Shown here: in pieces, positions 1-13,825 of the stretch | How the letters are laid out: each line of letters begins with the position of its first letter | How positions within the stretch are numbered: the first letter of the stretch is position 1 | Assembly: GCA_004154925.1 (NCBI GenBank) | Contig: QJNS01000100.1 | Coordinates: forward strand, 186,001 to 250,000 | DNA: 64,000 bases | From: Monosporascus cannonballus | Taxonomy: Eukaryota; Ascomycota; Sordariomycetes; Xylariales | Direction of reading: 5' to 3' | Translations under genes and position numbers: made by a program | The notes under the pieces: model-generated | The model's database searches: none | The model's input: only the letters and a program-made list of their open reading frames with translations | Told to the model about the DNA's origin: nothing

Positions 1-2775
1 AATATTATTTAATTTATTATTAATCTTTTCCAATTTCTTTCTATTATTTTTTTTGGCCAGCGACTTTTAACAAAAATTATTGTTTTAAATTTTCGTTATC
101 CGAATTATTATTCCCGTTAACGGCATTTTATAGGCTTATTGCCGTGGTTTCCGTCCTAACTAGACGAAACCGTTTTGCGGATTTATATTTAGGCTATTTC
201 TAATTGGAATAATTCGTAACGGCATAATGGAAATAATATTTTTTTTATTTCCAAATCTTTATTTCGTTATCGGAAAATTATTTTACATAAGGCCGGTTAT
301 TCGAATTTTATTTTAAGTTATTTCCGGATCGGCTTTTTCGATTATCCTATTATTAATTTATAAACTTAAAAATTAATATGGTTAATTACGTAACGTCCGT
401 TATAAATATATTCTTTTAAATATTTATTATTTAAGCCGATTCGTTAATTTTGTTAACGAATTACAATTAATTAACCGTTTCGTTATTTTAACCGAAATAT
501 TAAGTTATTATTTTTCTTGCTTATATAATAATCGGGCAGAATTTTTAAATAATTAAATATTTTTTTTGCTTTACGTATTTAACGGTTATAATTATGATGG
601 AATATATTTTTTATAATTAACGCGTTACGGAATTACGTATTAATACCGGCGTTCAAAGAAATTACCTTAATTATTAAGAGTTATGTTAGGCCTTTATATT
701 CGGCCAATTTAAGTTTAAAATTTAATAAATAATTTTAAAATTATTAATTACTATTTTGTCTTATGTATTATAATTGATTCTTAACGGATTATACCGCTTA
801 TTTTCGAATTATTCTTTTATATAAAGGAAAAAGTTATCGACGTCGCAATTCTTTCGTAATTTTTTTATTTCGAACTAATAATTAAGTCGTAATTATTTTT
901 CGGTAAATATAAATATTATAATACCTAAACAGGTTATTACAAAGAAATCGGAAATAAGCCGATTTTTTTTATTTTTGTACGGAGTATAATAAAAAATAAA
1001 CGAAACGTTTTTTATTTCCCATTTTACGAAAATTATTTTATAGGCTTACGATTCGCCCTGACGAACGCGTTATTAAGTAACGGGCTTACCGTAAGTTTTT
1101 AGCAAAACGGGTTTTATTTTATAAAGATCTTTTTTTTCGTTTTCGTAAAAAATATTTTTCTATTTCCGTTATCCGGTTAAGCCAGTTGTTTATCGTTTCG
1201 TTACGGCTAAAAATTAATTTAGCAAATTTTTCCTATTATATATTAAAATTTTGAAATATATTTACGAACGATTAACGCTATAAGTTTTTCTTAGTAATTC
1301 CGGACAAGGTTAATATCGTAAATTCGCCCATAGTTTCGTCGGTTATGTTACCTCATAACTACCTCGCTATGAAATTCTCTTTAGCTTACTATCTATAGCC
1401 AGGGTATCCTTAAAAGGTGTTTCGTTTTTATCTAGCTTTTTGGAAACTGTAATAAGTAATAACCTTAAATATATATAACGGGTACGATACGTAAGTTAAA
1501 CGAAAACACGGCCCAATAAAGGTTTATATTTAAAGTAAAAAGGAAAAGGGAGAAATAACTAGGTATCAACAAAAAGGTTATTCCTTATATACATATAGGT
1601 AAGCTCGGGCTAAGGAGCTCGCTCCGTAAGCCCGAGCTGCCCTATAGGCTTTAGCCTATAATAGCTATAAGATAATTTAAGATATTTGGAATTTAAACGT
1701 AAACCGTATAGTAATCGAAATAACGTTATATTACGTAAATATAATACGGTTTGTTATCTCTCGTAATATAATTAATATTTATTTTATCGTTAACGTCGAA
1801 AGATAACGTTAAAAAAATCCTAATTATTATTAATATTAAAATATCACTTTTTGGAACTTTTACGAAAAAGAAATATGGCGAATACAGATTATACGTAGAA
1901 CAAACAAAAAAGGCGAAATAAGAATAAAAAAACGAAAAACCGAATAAAATGCGTACGCAAAAAAAAAAATGAAAATATAGGCGTAAAAAAGAACAAAAGA
2001 AAAAGTAAATAAAGTGGAATTAAGGAACGGATTATAATAAGAACCTAGGCGGAATATAATGAATTACGTAATATAGTATGTATTAATTATTACGGTAATT
2101 ATTTATAATATAATAAACGGGAAATTATCGATAAATATACGTAACAAGATTTACGAAACGCTTTATATCAAATTAATAATATAAAAAGAGGGAATAATTG
2201 TAAAATACAGTCCTTATAAGAATAAAATTAATAACCGATTAACTACCGATCAGTTATCGACCTACTTACTAGTATAAATCTACCATCTAGCAGCTAATAG
2301 GAAACGCTAAATCGAAGTAACTTAATATATTTACTTCTTGGAATACGCTTTGCGACTAGTCGGAGATTACCTTACCTAGCTTAGAGCTGTCTATTATCTT
2401 ATAATAAATTGTTAAATTCTTTCGTTTTAGACCTATTTTTTAAAAGTTTATAACAAATACTAATTAAAAATAAAATTTTCTAAACATTCCCAATAATATT
2501 TTTTTACAATATGTTAATGTAATCTTTTTACGATTTAATAATTATATTAATTAGAAAAGTAAAAAAGCTTTTCTTATAAATATTTTTTTCTTGTTAATTT
2601 TATAAAGTTATTCATTTATTAATTTCATTTTGTAAAATAATAATTCGAATATTGTTTCGGCACGAGAACAAGAGTCTAGTTATTACATTACTAAAAGTGG
2701 AACGTTGTCAGCTCGAGCACTGACCGCCTTGTTCTGCTCTATATACCTACAAGGTGCTACTTGAAACTGTGATAA
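1..2775. repeat. unresolved RIP-degraded AT-rich block
   Basis: This stretch is AT-rich with very few CpA/TpG-derived codons and no long open frame, like the RIP-mutated retrotransposons further along. I could not assign it to the LTR families seen elsewhere in the window. Three patches keep a more normal base composition: about 1330-1450, 1594-1658 (an inverted repeat) and 2655-2775. The last ends where sequence homologous to the Gag end of family-1 elements begins, so it may be the edge of another insertion. No gene is supported. Confidence 0.5.
1594..1646. repeat. inverted repeat / hairpin
   Basis: Two arms of about 18 bases (left core AGCTCGGGCT at 1602-1611, right core AGCCCGAGCT at 1629-1638) flank a short GC-richer loop. 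The outer parts (TATAGG... and ...CCTATA) also pair except for two positions. A second small palindrome, TATAGGCT-TT-AGCCTATA, overlaps the right arm. It could be a terminal inverted repeat or a transcript hairpin of a degraded element. Confidence 0.5.
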
Positions 2776-4117
2776 AAATAAAAATATTATCGTTTATGCG
2801 TTTTATTGTTTTCTGTTTAATTAAGAAAACTAAATTTTTCTTTATATATATTCTGGATACGTTAATAAATAATGTCTTTGTATATATTATGTATTAGATA
2901 TTTATATTATTTATAATATATGGCGCATATTTTGTTATATCAATTAAAAATTCCAGGATAAATATCTTTTGTTTATTTTTAGTATTTTTCAATTATTCTC
3001 TTAGATCATATAATTATTGTTTTAATATTTTAAGCCAGTTTTTTAGCTTTTTACATTTTACGTCTGACTTTTTATCGCAATAACCTTATTGTATATTAAA
3101 TCTAAATTATGTTAATAGTCTTTTTATTTTCTTTTATTTTTGAGCTATTTTTAAATATTAATATTTAATTATTTTGTTAGGGTTTTAAAAAAAAGAATAT
3201 TGATAAGCTCTATATCTTTTTTCTATAATTTTAATATTTAATTTAATTTTAAGTTTTTATATATAATCATAAGTTTTATAAAGCTCGGTACAGTATTATC
3301 TAAAACATTATTATATTAGCAAATATTACTATTAATTCGAAAAGTATTATTGTATTTATTTTTAATATTTGATATATATTAAATATATTATCAGTAATCC
3401 AAAATAAATAATTATAGCAATATAATTTAATAAACATTAGTGTTAAACGAACTTAAAAACTCTTTTTTAAATCTTTTTAAGCTGTTGAAAAACTTAATTA
3501 TTAATAATTTTGATACTTAATTTAATTTTAATATTAGTTAAATAAGCGCATTCTCGTAATTAATTACCGATCCTTTTTATTTTAATTATTAGATTTGCAT
3601 TTCGGCCTTTAGTTTTTCATATAATATTTCGAAAAATTTCGTTAATACTTATTCAAATTATTTGTAATCGTTATTTATTCGTATGATTTTAAGATTTCGT
3701 TTTTCAAGTCATAAAGTAATATATTTTCTTATAATAAATTTGAATTAAATTACGGTTATTTTTATAAATCCTGTAATAACAAATTGTATTTACAAAATAA
3801 ATATCATAAATAATATGAAATAATACTAAATATACATTCGATATTATGTAAAAAATAATGGTAATTTCGCAAAAGTATTACTAAATAATTTAAGCTTAGA
3901 AAATTACAAACCTTTTTTAATTCCTTAATGAAATTTATTTAAATACTATAATGTATTTTGGAAAATTTTTAATATTCGAAACTTTACTTTTGCCTTCGAA
4001 TTGTCCGTATATAGCTTAAAGCGATATAATTAAATTAATGTTTTTTCTCTTAAAATAAATAAAGCCTTCGTTTAAAAGATTAAATTATCGAAAACCCTTT
4101 TTTCAAATTAAACGGAA
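2776..4117 (-). mobile_element. element F, Gypsy family 1, part of internal region (degraded)
   Basis: The sequence from about 2776 aligns by eye with the 5' (Gag) part of elements A and C; for example the ATATGGC(G)CATATTTTG stretch near 2920 matches the one near 9265. It therefore belongs to another family-1 copy on the minus strand. Element A is inserted after 4117, and copy F resumes at 11017 and ends with its LTR at 11149-11523. Every frame is broken. Confidence 0.6.
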
Positions 4118-4510
4118 TGTAACGGCTAAGGGGTTTAACCAACTATTAAACCTTAGTGGTATGGGTTTATGTTGACAGAAATATCGTAGGACTTTACAGA
4201 AATAAGATAACTTAATTACGTCTCTTAATATCAAAGTGCAAAAGTTATAGGGCAACTGTTGGTATTAATAAGTATTATAAGCTAAAATTATTTAAATTAT
4301 GGAAATAATAAACGTATATATATATTAATTCTTAATATTATTATTTATTTTTACTTAACCGTATTTAACGAATTCTTATTAAGCGGTTACTTAATGTTAA
4401 TCAATCGTACTTAGCAGATCTTTATTAAACACCCATTACGTAACCTAGAAGGTAATCCGTATCATCTTCGTTAACCGTTTTCTGAGGCCGGAGCCTGTTA
4501 GGTGGTAATA
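4118..4510 (-). repeat. left LTR of element A
   Basis: It starts TGTAACGGCTAAGG (plus-strand reading) and ends GGTGGTAATA. It matches the 10624-11016 copy and the other family-1 LTRs. Much of it is RIP-mutated. Confidence 0.8.
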
Positions 4511-4722
4511 CGATTTTCCCTTTCCTTAAATCTTGTCTTTAAGATTTTATTTTTCCTGGTAAGTATTTCCGGTTTGTTACGATATCGGGTCGTATTATTA
4601 AAGGTCGTCGTTAAGTTTTTTTTACTATTTGTTAGCAAGACTTACTTTTTATTTTTAACGATTTTAATTTTAAAATTATACCGTACTTTTTGTATTTCTT
4701 TAAGAATTAAAAATACAAAATA

Positions 4723-5186
4723 ATGGAAAATGTTCTAAAATATAAAGTTTGCGTTAATCGTAAATATCTTTGCGATAAAACCGGTATTTCTTTTTCTTTT
4801 CTGGAAAATATTCGTATCGAAAATTAACACTTAAAGCAAAAAAAGGTTTTCGTAAAAAAACGTTTTTTAGAAATACAAACACGTTATTATCAAAAAATAA
4901 ATAAGGCTATTATACGTTTAATCCGTTTTCGGAAACAAAACCCTTTTTTCCTTAAAGAAGAATAAAAATGGTATAATAGGAATTGAAATCATTCGAAAAA
5001 CTAAAAAAACAAAAACGCTAAAAGCAGATTATCGTCGAGGCTTCTATGGCCGTATTAATTTTTCCCGTTAATCTCGTAAATTGATTTAGTATCGGCGATA
5101 CCTATTGGTCCGTTAAAAACATTAATTAAAATGCCATTATTTCTGGTAATTCCGTCGTTATTAGTAAAGTTTTTAACAAGTATTAA
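4723..5186 (+). pseudogene. antisense frame of element A (decayed copy)
   Basis: The plus strand here runs antisense to the element's polyprotein. It reads as a lysine/glutamate-rich helix-forming stretch that includes a KRFLEIQ-like segment and a RLIRFRK segment. The same segments occur at the same place in copies B, C and D. The reading frame at the far end is shifted relative to the start, so this is the most decayed copy. I do not recognise the family. Confidence 0.4.
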
Positions 5187-8100
5187 GCGTTAATAAGATT
5201 TTTGGCTAATTTCTAGATATTCTCGAAATCTGGATATTTTTTTTATTTAATTTAATATTAGGTAAATCCGGTTTATTCTCGTATATCGAGGATTTTCTCT
5301 ATTTCATATATTTATCCGTTTTTTACCTTTACGTCGCTTTATACCGTATATATCTTAATTATATATGCTATTAATTCAAGTTAAAAAATATAAAAAATAA
5401 AACAAAATTAGATTTTCGATAAACATTTTAATTAATAATTATTTTCTAAGGTTTTCTTAATAACTTTATATAAATCGATATATTTAAAATCGAATGTTTT
5501 ATTAAATTATTTTATTTAAATATTTTTAATAATAAAAGAATTATCTTCTCCTTTTCGAAAATTAAGTTTTTAACCCTTTTTAATTATAATATTTGCTTAT
5601 TTTGTTCCGTACAAATTTTAATTTTATTTTTATTTTTTAACGTAATTATCGTTATTATTTTAATATAAAAATTACTCTAATATTAATTAATCCGTCGTGA
5701 CGTATTTTTTTGTAAACTTTTAGAATAAAATTAAAGCTTATATTTATTAATATTATTTTAACATTTTTATAGTAATTGGTATTATAAGTTAATTATACGA
5801 TTAATAATTTGTAACCCAGTTATTTTATTTATATTTAATATAATATCGTAAATAAGTTTTTAAAATTTAATTTATTCGTTCCGTTTATTTATTTGTTTAA
5901 GGTCTAAATACGTTAAATAATTTATGATTTAGGCCGATCTATATTATAAAGGCTTGCCAAAACTAAAATGCGAATATCAATCCTTTATTTAAAATAATTT
6001 TTATTAATAATCCATATATGTTAAAAATATATATGAAAAGAATATACGTTATTTGTTCGGTATTTATATTTTCGTAATACGGTATAAAATAGGAAAACTT
6101 CGTAAATTAATAGATAATTACGAAAATATTATCGTAATATATTTTCGTAATTAAACTTTTTGATACAAAAAGTTTAATAATAAAATCGAATATAACTAAA
6201 TATTACAATTATTGTGCGATTAATAATAGCTGTAATTCTTTATACGGTTTATGTCGTTAAACCTTTATTCTGGTACAAATATCGCATTATCGTATAATTT
6301 TTTATATCGTTAATTTAATTTAAAAAAAGAATATATACGTTAAAACCGTTTTAAGATTTTGTAAAAATCTGGATATCTATGTAACTGATATTTATATATA
6401 TTTCCTATTAAATACTTTTGCTATTTTTTAAAAAACTTATATTTTACTTATTTTTTAATTTCTTTTCTTACAAACCGTTATTATATTGTTAAATCCTTTA
6501 ATACATATTAAAAGCTATTATCCGAATTCTCGTAATTTGTCATAAACGTAAATATCATTTTATAATAATATCGAAAACCGTATAGCTAATTTTAACCAGT
6601 TTCTTTTAGAGGTCCGGTTATTTACTTAAGGTATTTACTTTGCTATTCTTTAAATTTTTTGTGGATAAAAACAAAGTCGAAATTCGCCAATTTTTCCGCG
6701 TAACGAAATTATCGTCCGGTAAATTTTTTGGCCGTGGTAAATCGGGTAAAATTTTGATAATCCGTATAAACCTTAACCTAATACAAATTTCTCTTTAAAA
6801 AATGCCTAAATTTTCGGAATGCCATAATAATAACCAGAATTCCCTTATTTAGAATATCGTAATTAAATTCGGTTCTTTTTAATTTATAAAAAAATATAAT
6901 AAGGTATAATTTGCCTTAATTATTTCGTTATCCGATTATTAGGTTTAATACATAATTCGAAATATCGGTTTTTAATTTAACGAAATAATTTAAATTGTAT
7001 ATAATTAATATTAATTTGATAATAATCGTATCTTAAATATTTTAAAATGCCTTTTCTGTATTTAATATTTATTTAAACTTTTTTTTCGTAAGTTCCGTTA
7101 ATCGTATAATTATTTTGTTAAAATTTGGAATAAATTTTTTATAATAATTACCGTATCCGAAAAATACCTATATTTTTTTAATTATGGTTAATGTTTATTA
7201 TTTTATAATTGCAACGATTTTTTTATAATTTATCCTAATATTTTCTAGGATAATAATATATTTTAAATATTTTAATTTTCATATATTAAATTATTGTTTT
7301 ACTATTAATTAATAATTCTACGTTTTATAAAACTTAAACAATTTTATGAACGTATTTTACGTATGTTTTTTTTGTTTTTAAAAAATAAGAATATCGTTAA
7401 GGTAATAAATAACGAAAATATCGAAATATTGTTTTAAAACATAATTTATTATCCGTTAAAAAATTGTTAATATGTTCGTAAATCTTATTAATATAACTAA
7501 ATACTTACATAGTCCGTTTTTCGTTTTAAAAATTTTTTATTTATATTTTCTTTAATTTTAATAAGGTTATAATTATTTTTAAAGTCAAATATTACAAATT
7601 ATTTAATTCCGTAAAATATTTTGTTCCGTAATTAAGCGTAATAATGTTTTATTTTTACTGATAATATCATTTAATTATCGATAATTAATTACAAATCTCA
7701 ATTTTTTATTTTTTTAAATACGAAAAAAATAAAATATTTTATTTGTAATTTCGAAGGTCGAATTCATTTTTTTCGTGACCGATTTTCTCGGTATTTTCTG
7801 AAAATATGTAATTCATTTTTGTTAAAGCTGTAAATAAAGTAAAATTTCGTGGAAAACCCTTTTTTAAAAATTATTTTATAATTTTATTCTTTATATTTTA
7901 ATAATTTCATATCAGATTCCTTTTTGAAAAAATGTTTATATTTATAGTATTATAATAATATAGTAATTAGATTTTTTAACTTTTAAAGCTAGTTTTATAA
8001 TTTTAAATTATGATTTAATTATTTTCATTTCGCTTTAATAATTATAATAATATGTCGTATTTTTCTTTAATACCCGTTTTTTCATATTGTATCTTTTTAG

Positions 8101-10623
8101 GTAATAAAGTTTTTATTATATTTTTATACTTATATTTGTCGTTATTATCGATTAAATATCTAGATTTTAATTATTTTTCTTTCGTTTATTAATAAGGAAT
8201 AAAGCAAATTTTACGTGCCTAATTTTTTCGTTAATTAAATTTCCGTGTTAACGTAGCTATAATAATCTTAAAATTATATCGTAATTTTCAAATAAAACGA
8301 TATCGAAATTAATTATTTAGTATCGTTTTTAAATAAAAATCTTAAAGTAATTAATTTTGCGTATAGTTTTTCTATCATGGTAAGCGAATTTCTAATTTTC
8401 GGTATTTGTCGTTATATAAGGTTTTAACTTATATCTTTATAATAATTTAAGTTTATTAACCACATTTGATATAATATAATATTAGTCTAAAATTCCGTAA
8501 TCCATTATTACGGTATACCAGTATATTCCGATTCGTATATCTAAAGTAATAAAATTATTAACGGCTTTTATCGTTACATTTAAAGCTTTTTTTTAAGAAT
8601 TTCTTTTAATTTTTTTTCAGATTTCGTTATTTTGCGGCTTTTTTATAAATAGTTTTTTTTAAATATTTATTCGAATTTATTAAGCTTTATTTATATTTTT
8701 ATATTTAGCGTATTAAATTATTATATTTATCGTTATTACCGGCGTATTGGTTTTTGAAATTATATTAGTTAGTTTTTAATTTTATTATAGTTTTGTTTCT
8801 TATTCCGTATATTATTTTTTATATTTATAATTATATTTTATTATACGTTACTTTAATCATTATTTTAAAGTTCGTTTATAAATTAAAGTATTTTTTTCAT
8901 AATTTTCTTTTCGTAATAGTTTATAATAAATACCAATTAAAAATAAAAATTCGTAATAATGTTTTGGAAATATTGATTTATTATACGTTAAATTAAATTT
9001 TTTTCCATTTAGTAATTGTATTATTAAAAATAATAAAAAGGGGTCTTGTGTAGGCATTACGGTTTTGGGCTAGCTTTTTATTTCGACTAATTAATAAATA
9101 TTTTCTGAGGTTATAAATCGAAAATATCGATATTATTATTTATATTTTTGTTATTTCCGGTACAATTTAGAATATCGAATTTTTTATAATATATGCAGGT
9201 AATTCGTTGGTAAATTCTCTATTTTTATTTTTCGGAATTGGGATATTATCGCCGTTAATAATATATGGCATATATTTTGTCGTATTTATCGGGGATTTCG
9301 GAATAAATGTTTTTTGTTTAATTCTGGTATTTGCGTAATTATTTTCGTAATGCTTTTTGTTATGTTTGCAATATTTATTAAGTTAGTTTTCTAGTTTTTC
9401 GTATTCCTTATTAAATTTTTCATTATAAGAGACTCAATATATATTTAGGCTGAATTATGTTAATAAATTTATTTCCGTTTTTTGGTTTTTTTGGATTATT
9501 CTCTAGCTATAGGTTTTTAGTTGTTTTGACGGGGCCTTTTAGGTGCTTTATATTATAATGCCTTATATTTTATTTTGTTGTAATTATTATATTTGATTTA
9601 ATTTTAATTTTTCCTATAAGTAACTTTTAGTTTTATATGTCCTGGTTTTATGCCGTAAGTAATATTGTTATATCGAAAAACGCTGGTATTAATTATATAT
9701 CGGTGGTTATTATTTTTTTTAGTATTTCTAATATGTTATAGGTATTATTAATTATTAATTTTAATTATTATTACAACATAATCCGATAAAAAATTAGGCC
9801 CATTAAATTTAACAAAACGTTTTTGTATTTGTTTCTTTAAATTATCGAAAAACTTAATTACTAATATTCTTTGCCCTTAATTTAATTTAATAGCTAATTA
9901 AATTAACGTATTACCGTAATTAGATATTGATTTTTTTGTCATAATTGCTAGATTTATATCTCGGTTTTTGTTTTTTTATTTATTATTTCGAAACCTTTTA
10001 TTAATACTTATTTGAATTATTTGTAATTGTTATAAATTCGTATTATCTTTAGGTTTCGTTTTTCGACCGGTAAAATAACCTATTGTTTTATAACGGATTC
10101 GAACCAAATAACCGTATTTTCGGTAAATCGTCCGACTATAAATTCGATTTCTATAATAAGTATAATAAATTATATTAAAAGGTACCCAAAATATATTCTG
10201 TATTAAGTTAAAAATAATTATAGTATAATTAAAGTTCTGTCGAAAAATTTTAGTTTAAAAAATTTCAAGTTTTTTTTTAATTTGTTAATAAAATTCAGCT
10301 AAATAACTTAATTTATTTAAAAAGGTTTTTTAATTTCGGGAGGTCTTTCTTTTCCTTAAGCTTTTTATAGGTGGCTTAAAGTGAAATCGTAAGATTATTA
10401 TTATTTCTTTTAAGTTAAAAAATACGTTCGTTTATAATATCTAGGCGTCAAAAAACTGCTTCGCAAAAAAGGCGAGGTTTTTTTTTTCCTCCTCGGATTT
10501 TATTTTAATATCCGGGTAATCAAAAATTTGATAAATACGTTATTCGGGCAGCCTACTAATAAATATAACGTTAATCGATATTATTCAAAGTTTAACGGTA
10601 TTTTTAAATAAAAACGTATAACA

Positions 10624-11016
10624 TATAATAATTAAGAAATTTAATTAATTATTACATCTTAATCGTACGGATTTATATTAATAAGAATATACTAAAACTT
10701 TATAATAATAAATTAACTTAATTACGTTTTTTAATATTAAAATATAAAAATTATATGGCAAATAATTAATACTAATAAATATTATAAGTTAAAATTATTA
10801 AATTATAAAAATAATAAGCGTATATATATATTATTTTTTAATATTATTATTTATTTTTGTTTAACCGTACTTAGCGAATTTTTGTTAAACGGTTACTTAA
10901 TATTAATTAAGCGTGCTTAGCAGATTTTTGCTAAGCACCTATTACGTGACTTAGGAGGTGGTCCGTGTTATCCTCATTGACTGTTTCCTAAGGCCGGTGC
11001 CTGTTAGGTCGTAATA
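10624..11016 (-). repeat. right LTR of element A
   Basis: It has the same length (393 bp) as the left LTR. Its start is strongly RIP-mutated (TATAATAATTAAG for TGTAACGGCTAAG). Its outer end still reads CCTGTTAGGTCGTAATA. Confidence 0.8.
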
Positions 11017-11148
11017 CAGGATTATTATTTTTGCCTTTTTAAACTTATATTTTTTCGGAAATCTTCTACATACTTTTTTAATTAATAAATATAATATCGA
11101 AAATTTAATTTAAAATTTAACGGTGTTATAAAATAAAAATTTGCAATA
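11017..11148 (-). mobile_element. element F, remnant next to its LTR
   Basis: The last part (TTTAACGGTG...) matches the sequence that lies just inside the right LTR of element A (TTTAACGGTA near 10591). This is therefore the leader region of copy F, continuing from 4117 across the insertion of A. Confidence 0.55.
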
Positions 11149-11523
11149 TATAATAATTAAAAGTTTAATTAATTATTAAACTTAAATCGTACGAATATAT
11201 ATTCATAAAAATATCGATAAATTTTATATTTTAAATGTAATAGTTAATTACATTTTGTAATACCAAAAATATTTCAATAACAATATTTTATTATAAGTTA
11301 TTATTAATTAAATTACAAATATCATAACCGTAAATATATTTTTCCATTATTTCTTTAATTACTTCCGATCGCGTTATTTATAATAATCATAATTTCCTGT
11401 AATCACAGTTATTCTCTTGTGATTACTTATCAATGATCATTTGTTACGTAACTTACAGGGTGGGGCGTACTATCTTTGTCGTTGGGACCGTTTCCGCAGG
11501 CCTAGGCCTGTCAGGTCGTAACA
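11149..11523 (-). repeat. family-1 LTR of element F at the island border
   Basis: It aligns with the other family-1 LTRs and ends CCTGTCAGGTCGTAACA. The half nearer the transposon block (11149 to about 11400) is heavily C-to-T / G-to-A mutated, while the half nearer the gene island is close to the unmutated family sequence. It marks the left edge of the gene island. Confidence 0.75.
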
Positions 11524-12334
11524 CTACTCCCATACTGACTGAAATAGACTAGCCTATAATCCATATGGCGGCCGCAGGCGGCAGTGATCAGCCGAGGGAC
11601 TATTGTCAATGCCATCCTGAAATATTATATCAAAGACCCTACACTGTTAGTTACTCAGATGTAGACATCAGTTCTACGGTTTAAATATCTGACAGTTTAA
11701 GAGCCAGAGTACTATTTCAATGATATATCCAGATTCTCTAAATTATAACTGCCTGGTTGCTCATCGCGTGAAGACCTCATCGTCAGGTTACTGCAATCTT
11801 GCTTGGCCATATATAATCTCGGCATGCGTACATTCCTTGGGCAAGTTTTATAAGGTAGGAGGCTGCCCAGCGCGCGGCGAGTAGAATAAATGTCCTCGTT
11901 TTAAAGCGCCAGGGCTCTGGCGTTGCCAAGTTTCGCACGGACCATAAAATTGGCGAGGTCCTAGGAGATGGACCCATACTCACAAGCCGCATACTGCCAT
12001 AGTAGTTATTTTCCTATTTGTGAAGTCAGTTCTTAGCAAAAGAAAAAAGCGACATAATGGCCCTCGTTCACTCCCTTCGTTCCTTAGCACGTTAAAACGA
12101 GGGTATGTTCGAAAGGCTTCTTAAGATTTGACCGCATAATTTTAAACCTAGGAAACCAGGAGGTTAGCCTAAACGAGCGATGATAGTATTCTCCCCTGAT
12201 TCGCTAAAGATACCGCCCCGATGGGCGCTCCTCTTTGTTAAACATGGGTAGTGCGGAAATTGGAGATAGCACTCTGATAAAAGCCCCCTTGGTAATCAAA
12301 TTTCGAGCGGCAAGAGTGAGGAGTACTAATCATC
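11524..12334. other. gene-free stretch at island edge
   Basis: The base composition is normal and RIP damage stops. I read all six frames and found only short frames with no recognisable family, and no convincing splice pattern. The start of the MFS pseudogene follows. Confidence 0.4.
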
Positions 12335-13825
12335 ATGCCACTGCCTCATGAATCATTCACGGGAGACGAAGCCGAATCCATACGCAGACAGTCTTCCCTT
12401 GTTATGGCTACACCACAGGTTTCAGAGGCGCCTGTGCGTAGAGTAATGCTGACGCTCCCCATGTTATCGGGAACGAAGAGGCCAGAAGCATCTTACGGCA
12501 GATTGACTGGTGCATAATGCCCTTGCTCTCTATCGCCTACATGTCCAATTTCGTGGACAAAACGATCTTGTCCAGCGTTGCAGTGTTTGGTCTGAGAGAG
12601 GACAACCACCCTCCAGGGGTCCGATTACTCTTGGGCAACCAGCGTGTTCTACTTCGGCTACTTGTTCTGGGCATACCCTACTTGCCCTATTGATCGCGCG
12701 CTTGTCGGTTGGCAAGTGCCTCTCGTACAATACCTTCTTCTTGGGTGCGGTGGTTGTTCTCATGGCAGCGTGCTCGAGCTTCGGCGGCTTGGTCACGGTG
12801 CGCTTCCTCCCCGGTGTCGCGTAGGCCACCGTCTTACCGGGACTGATGTTCATAACGTCCACCTGGTACACGCGTGATGAGATACCAACGCGTACTGGCA
12901 TTTGGTTTGCAGGGAACTCCGTTGGCGGCGTCGTATCGTCACTACTCGCCTACGGCATCGGGCGCTTTGAGGGCGAAATTCGTCACTGACGATGGATGTT
13001 TGCCATTTTGGGTTTGATAAACATTCCTCTTGGGCTTCTTCCTGTTCTTTCCGTTACCAGACCGGGTATCTACTGCCCGGTTCTTAACACCTGAGCAACG
13101 CCAATAGGCGCCTGATTGAGTCATCATTGCCGGCACGGGCAGCACTGAGAGCACAACCTGGAAGTGGGACCAGATGCTCAAATGCTTCCAGGATCCGAAG
13201 ACATGGCAGATTTGGCGGATTGCACTGCTCTGCCAAATCCCCAACGGCGGCACCCAGAACGTCGGCCAACTTGATCATCAAATCCTTCGATTTCGCCTCG
13301 CTCGAGTCAACACTTTTCAACATAACTATATTCCCTTGTCTGCCTAGCGGTCATCTCCGGGACCGTTGGATCGCAGGAAGATTCCGCTCTCTGAACTGCC
13401 TGCTTGTTACGTTGGTAGTCATACCTCCAGTCGTGGGGTCTGCGTTGGTTGGTTGTCGAGACCAAATCCCACACGGTGCCTCTCTCTTTAGGTATTTCTT
13501 GCTATCTCCCGGCCCCGCAGCGCTGCCGCTAGTAATGTCTCGTGTGCAGTCCAACTTCCGGGGCGTGACCAAAAAGATGGCCATGACGGCCCTGCGCTTC
13601 GTAGCATACTGTGTAGGCAATATTACTGGCCCTTACCTATTCAAGCCGTCGTAGGAGCCGAAATACGAGACGGCATTCCGGGCCCTCATGCTTTGCTACG
13701 CGCTTGCAATTGTGCTGATACTCTCTTTGAGGTTCTATTTGGTAGCGGTCAACAAGAGGAGACGGCGAGATGAGGGAATCATGGGAAGTGCTGGCTCGTC
13801 AGGGCGGTTGGAGGATGGAAGCTGA
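12335..13825 (+). pseudogene. broken Dal5/allantoate permease-type MFS transporter
   Basis: An intact relative would be a 12-helix plasma-membrane carrier of the anion:cation symporter (Dal5) group, which imports small carboxylates or ureido compounds. Recognisable pieces lie in order but in different frames. A first-helix region from 12511 (AYMSNFVDKT) is in frame 1 and FYFGYLFWAYPT from 12647 in frame 2. LIARLSVGKCLS then leads to STWYTRDEIPTRTGIWFAGN in frame 3 (12690-12985), with an in-frame TAG at about 12822. FLTPEQR and KWDQMLKCFQDPKTWQ follow in frame 1, then the C-terminal helices TKKMAMTALRFVAYCVGNIT and a basic tail in frame 2, ending at the TGA at 13823-13825. At least three frameshifts and several stops make it non-functional. 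The body keeps normal GC content, so it decayed by indels rather than by RIP. Confidence 0.8.

Larger units (their letters stand above)
4118..11016 (-). mobile_element. element A, complete degraded Ty3/Gypsy chromovirus (family 1)
   Basis: The element is bounded by two 393-bp LTRs (4118-4510 and 10624-11016) that align end to end with C/T and G/A differences. The flanking pentamers CGGAA and CAGGA differ only by transitions, so they may be a mutated target duplication. By comparison with copies C and D, the polyprotein is read on the minus strand, with the Gag end to the right and the chromodomain end near 5200. No open frame of useful length remains. It sits inside copy F. Confidence 0.75.

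Noticed and set aside
4502..4723. 73-residue frame just inside the left LTR of element A, as a host gene
   Set aside because: It straddles the LTR edge and is in a shifted frame relative to the conserved antisense frame of the family.
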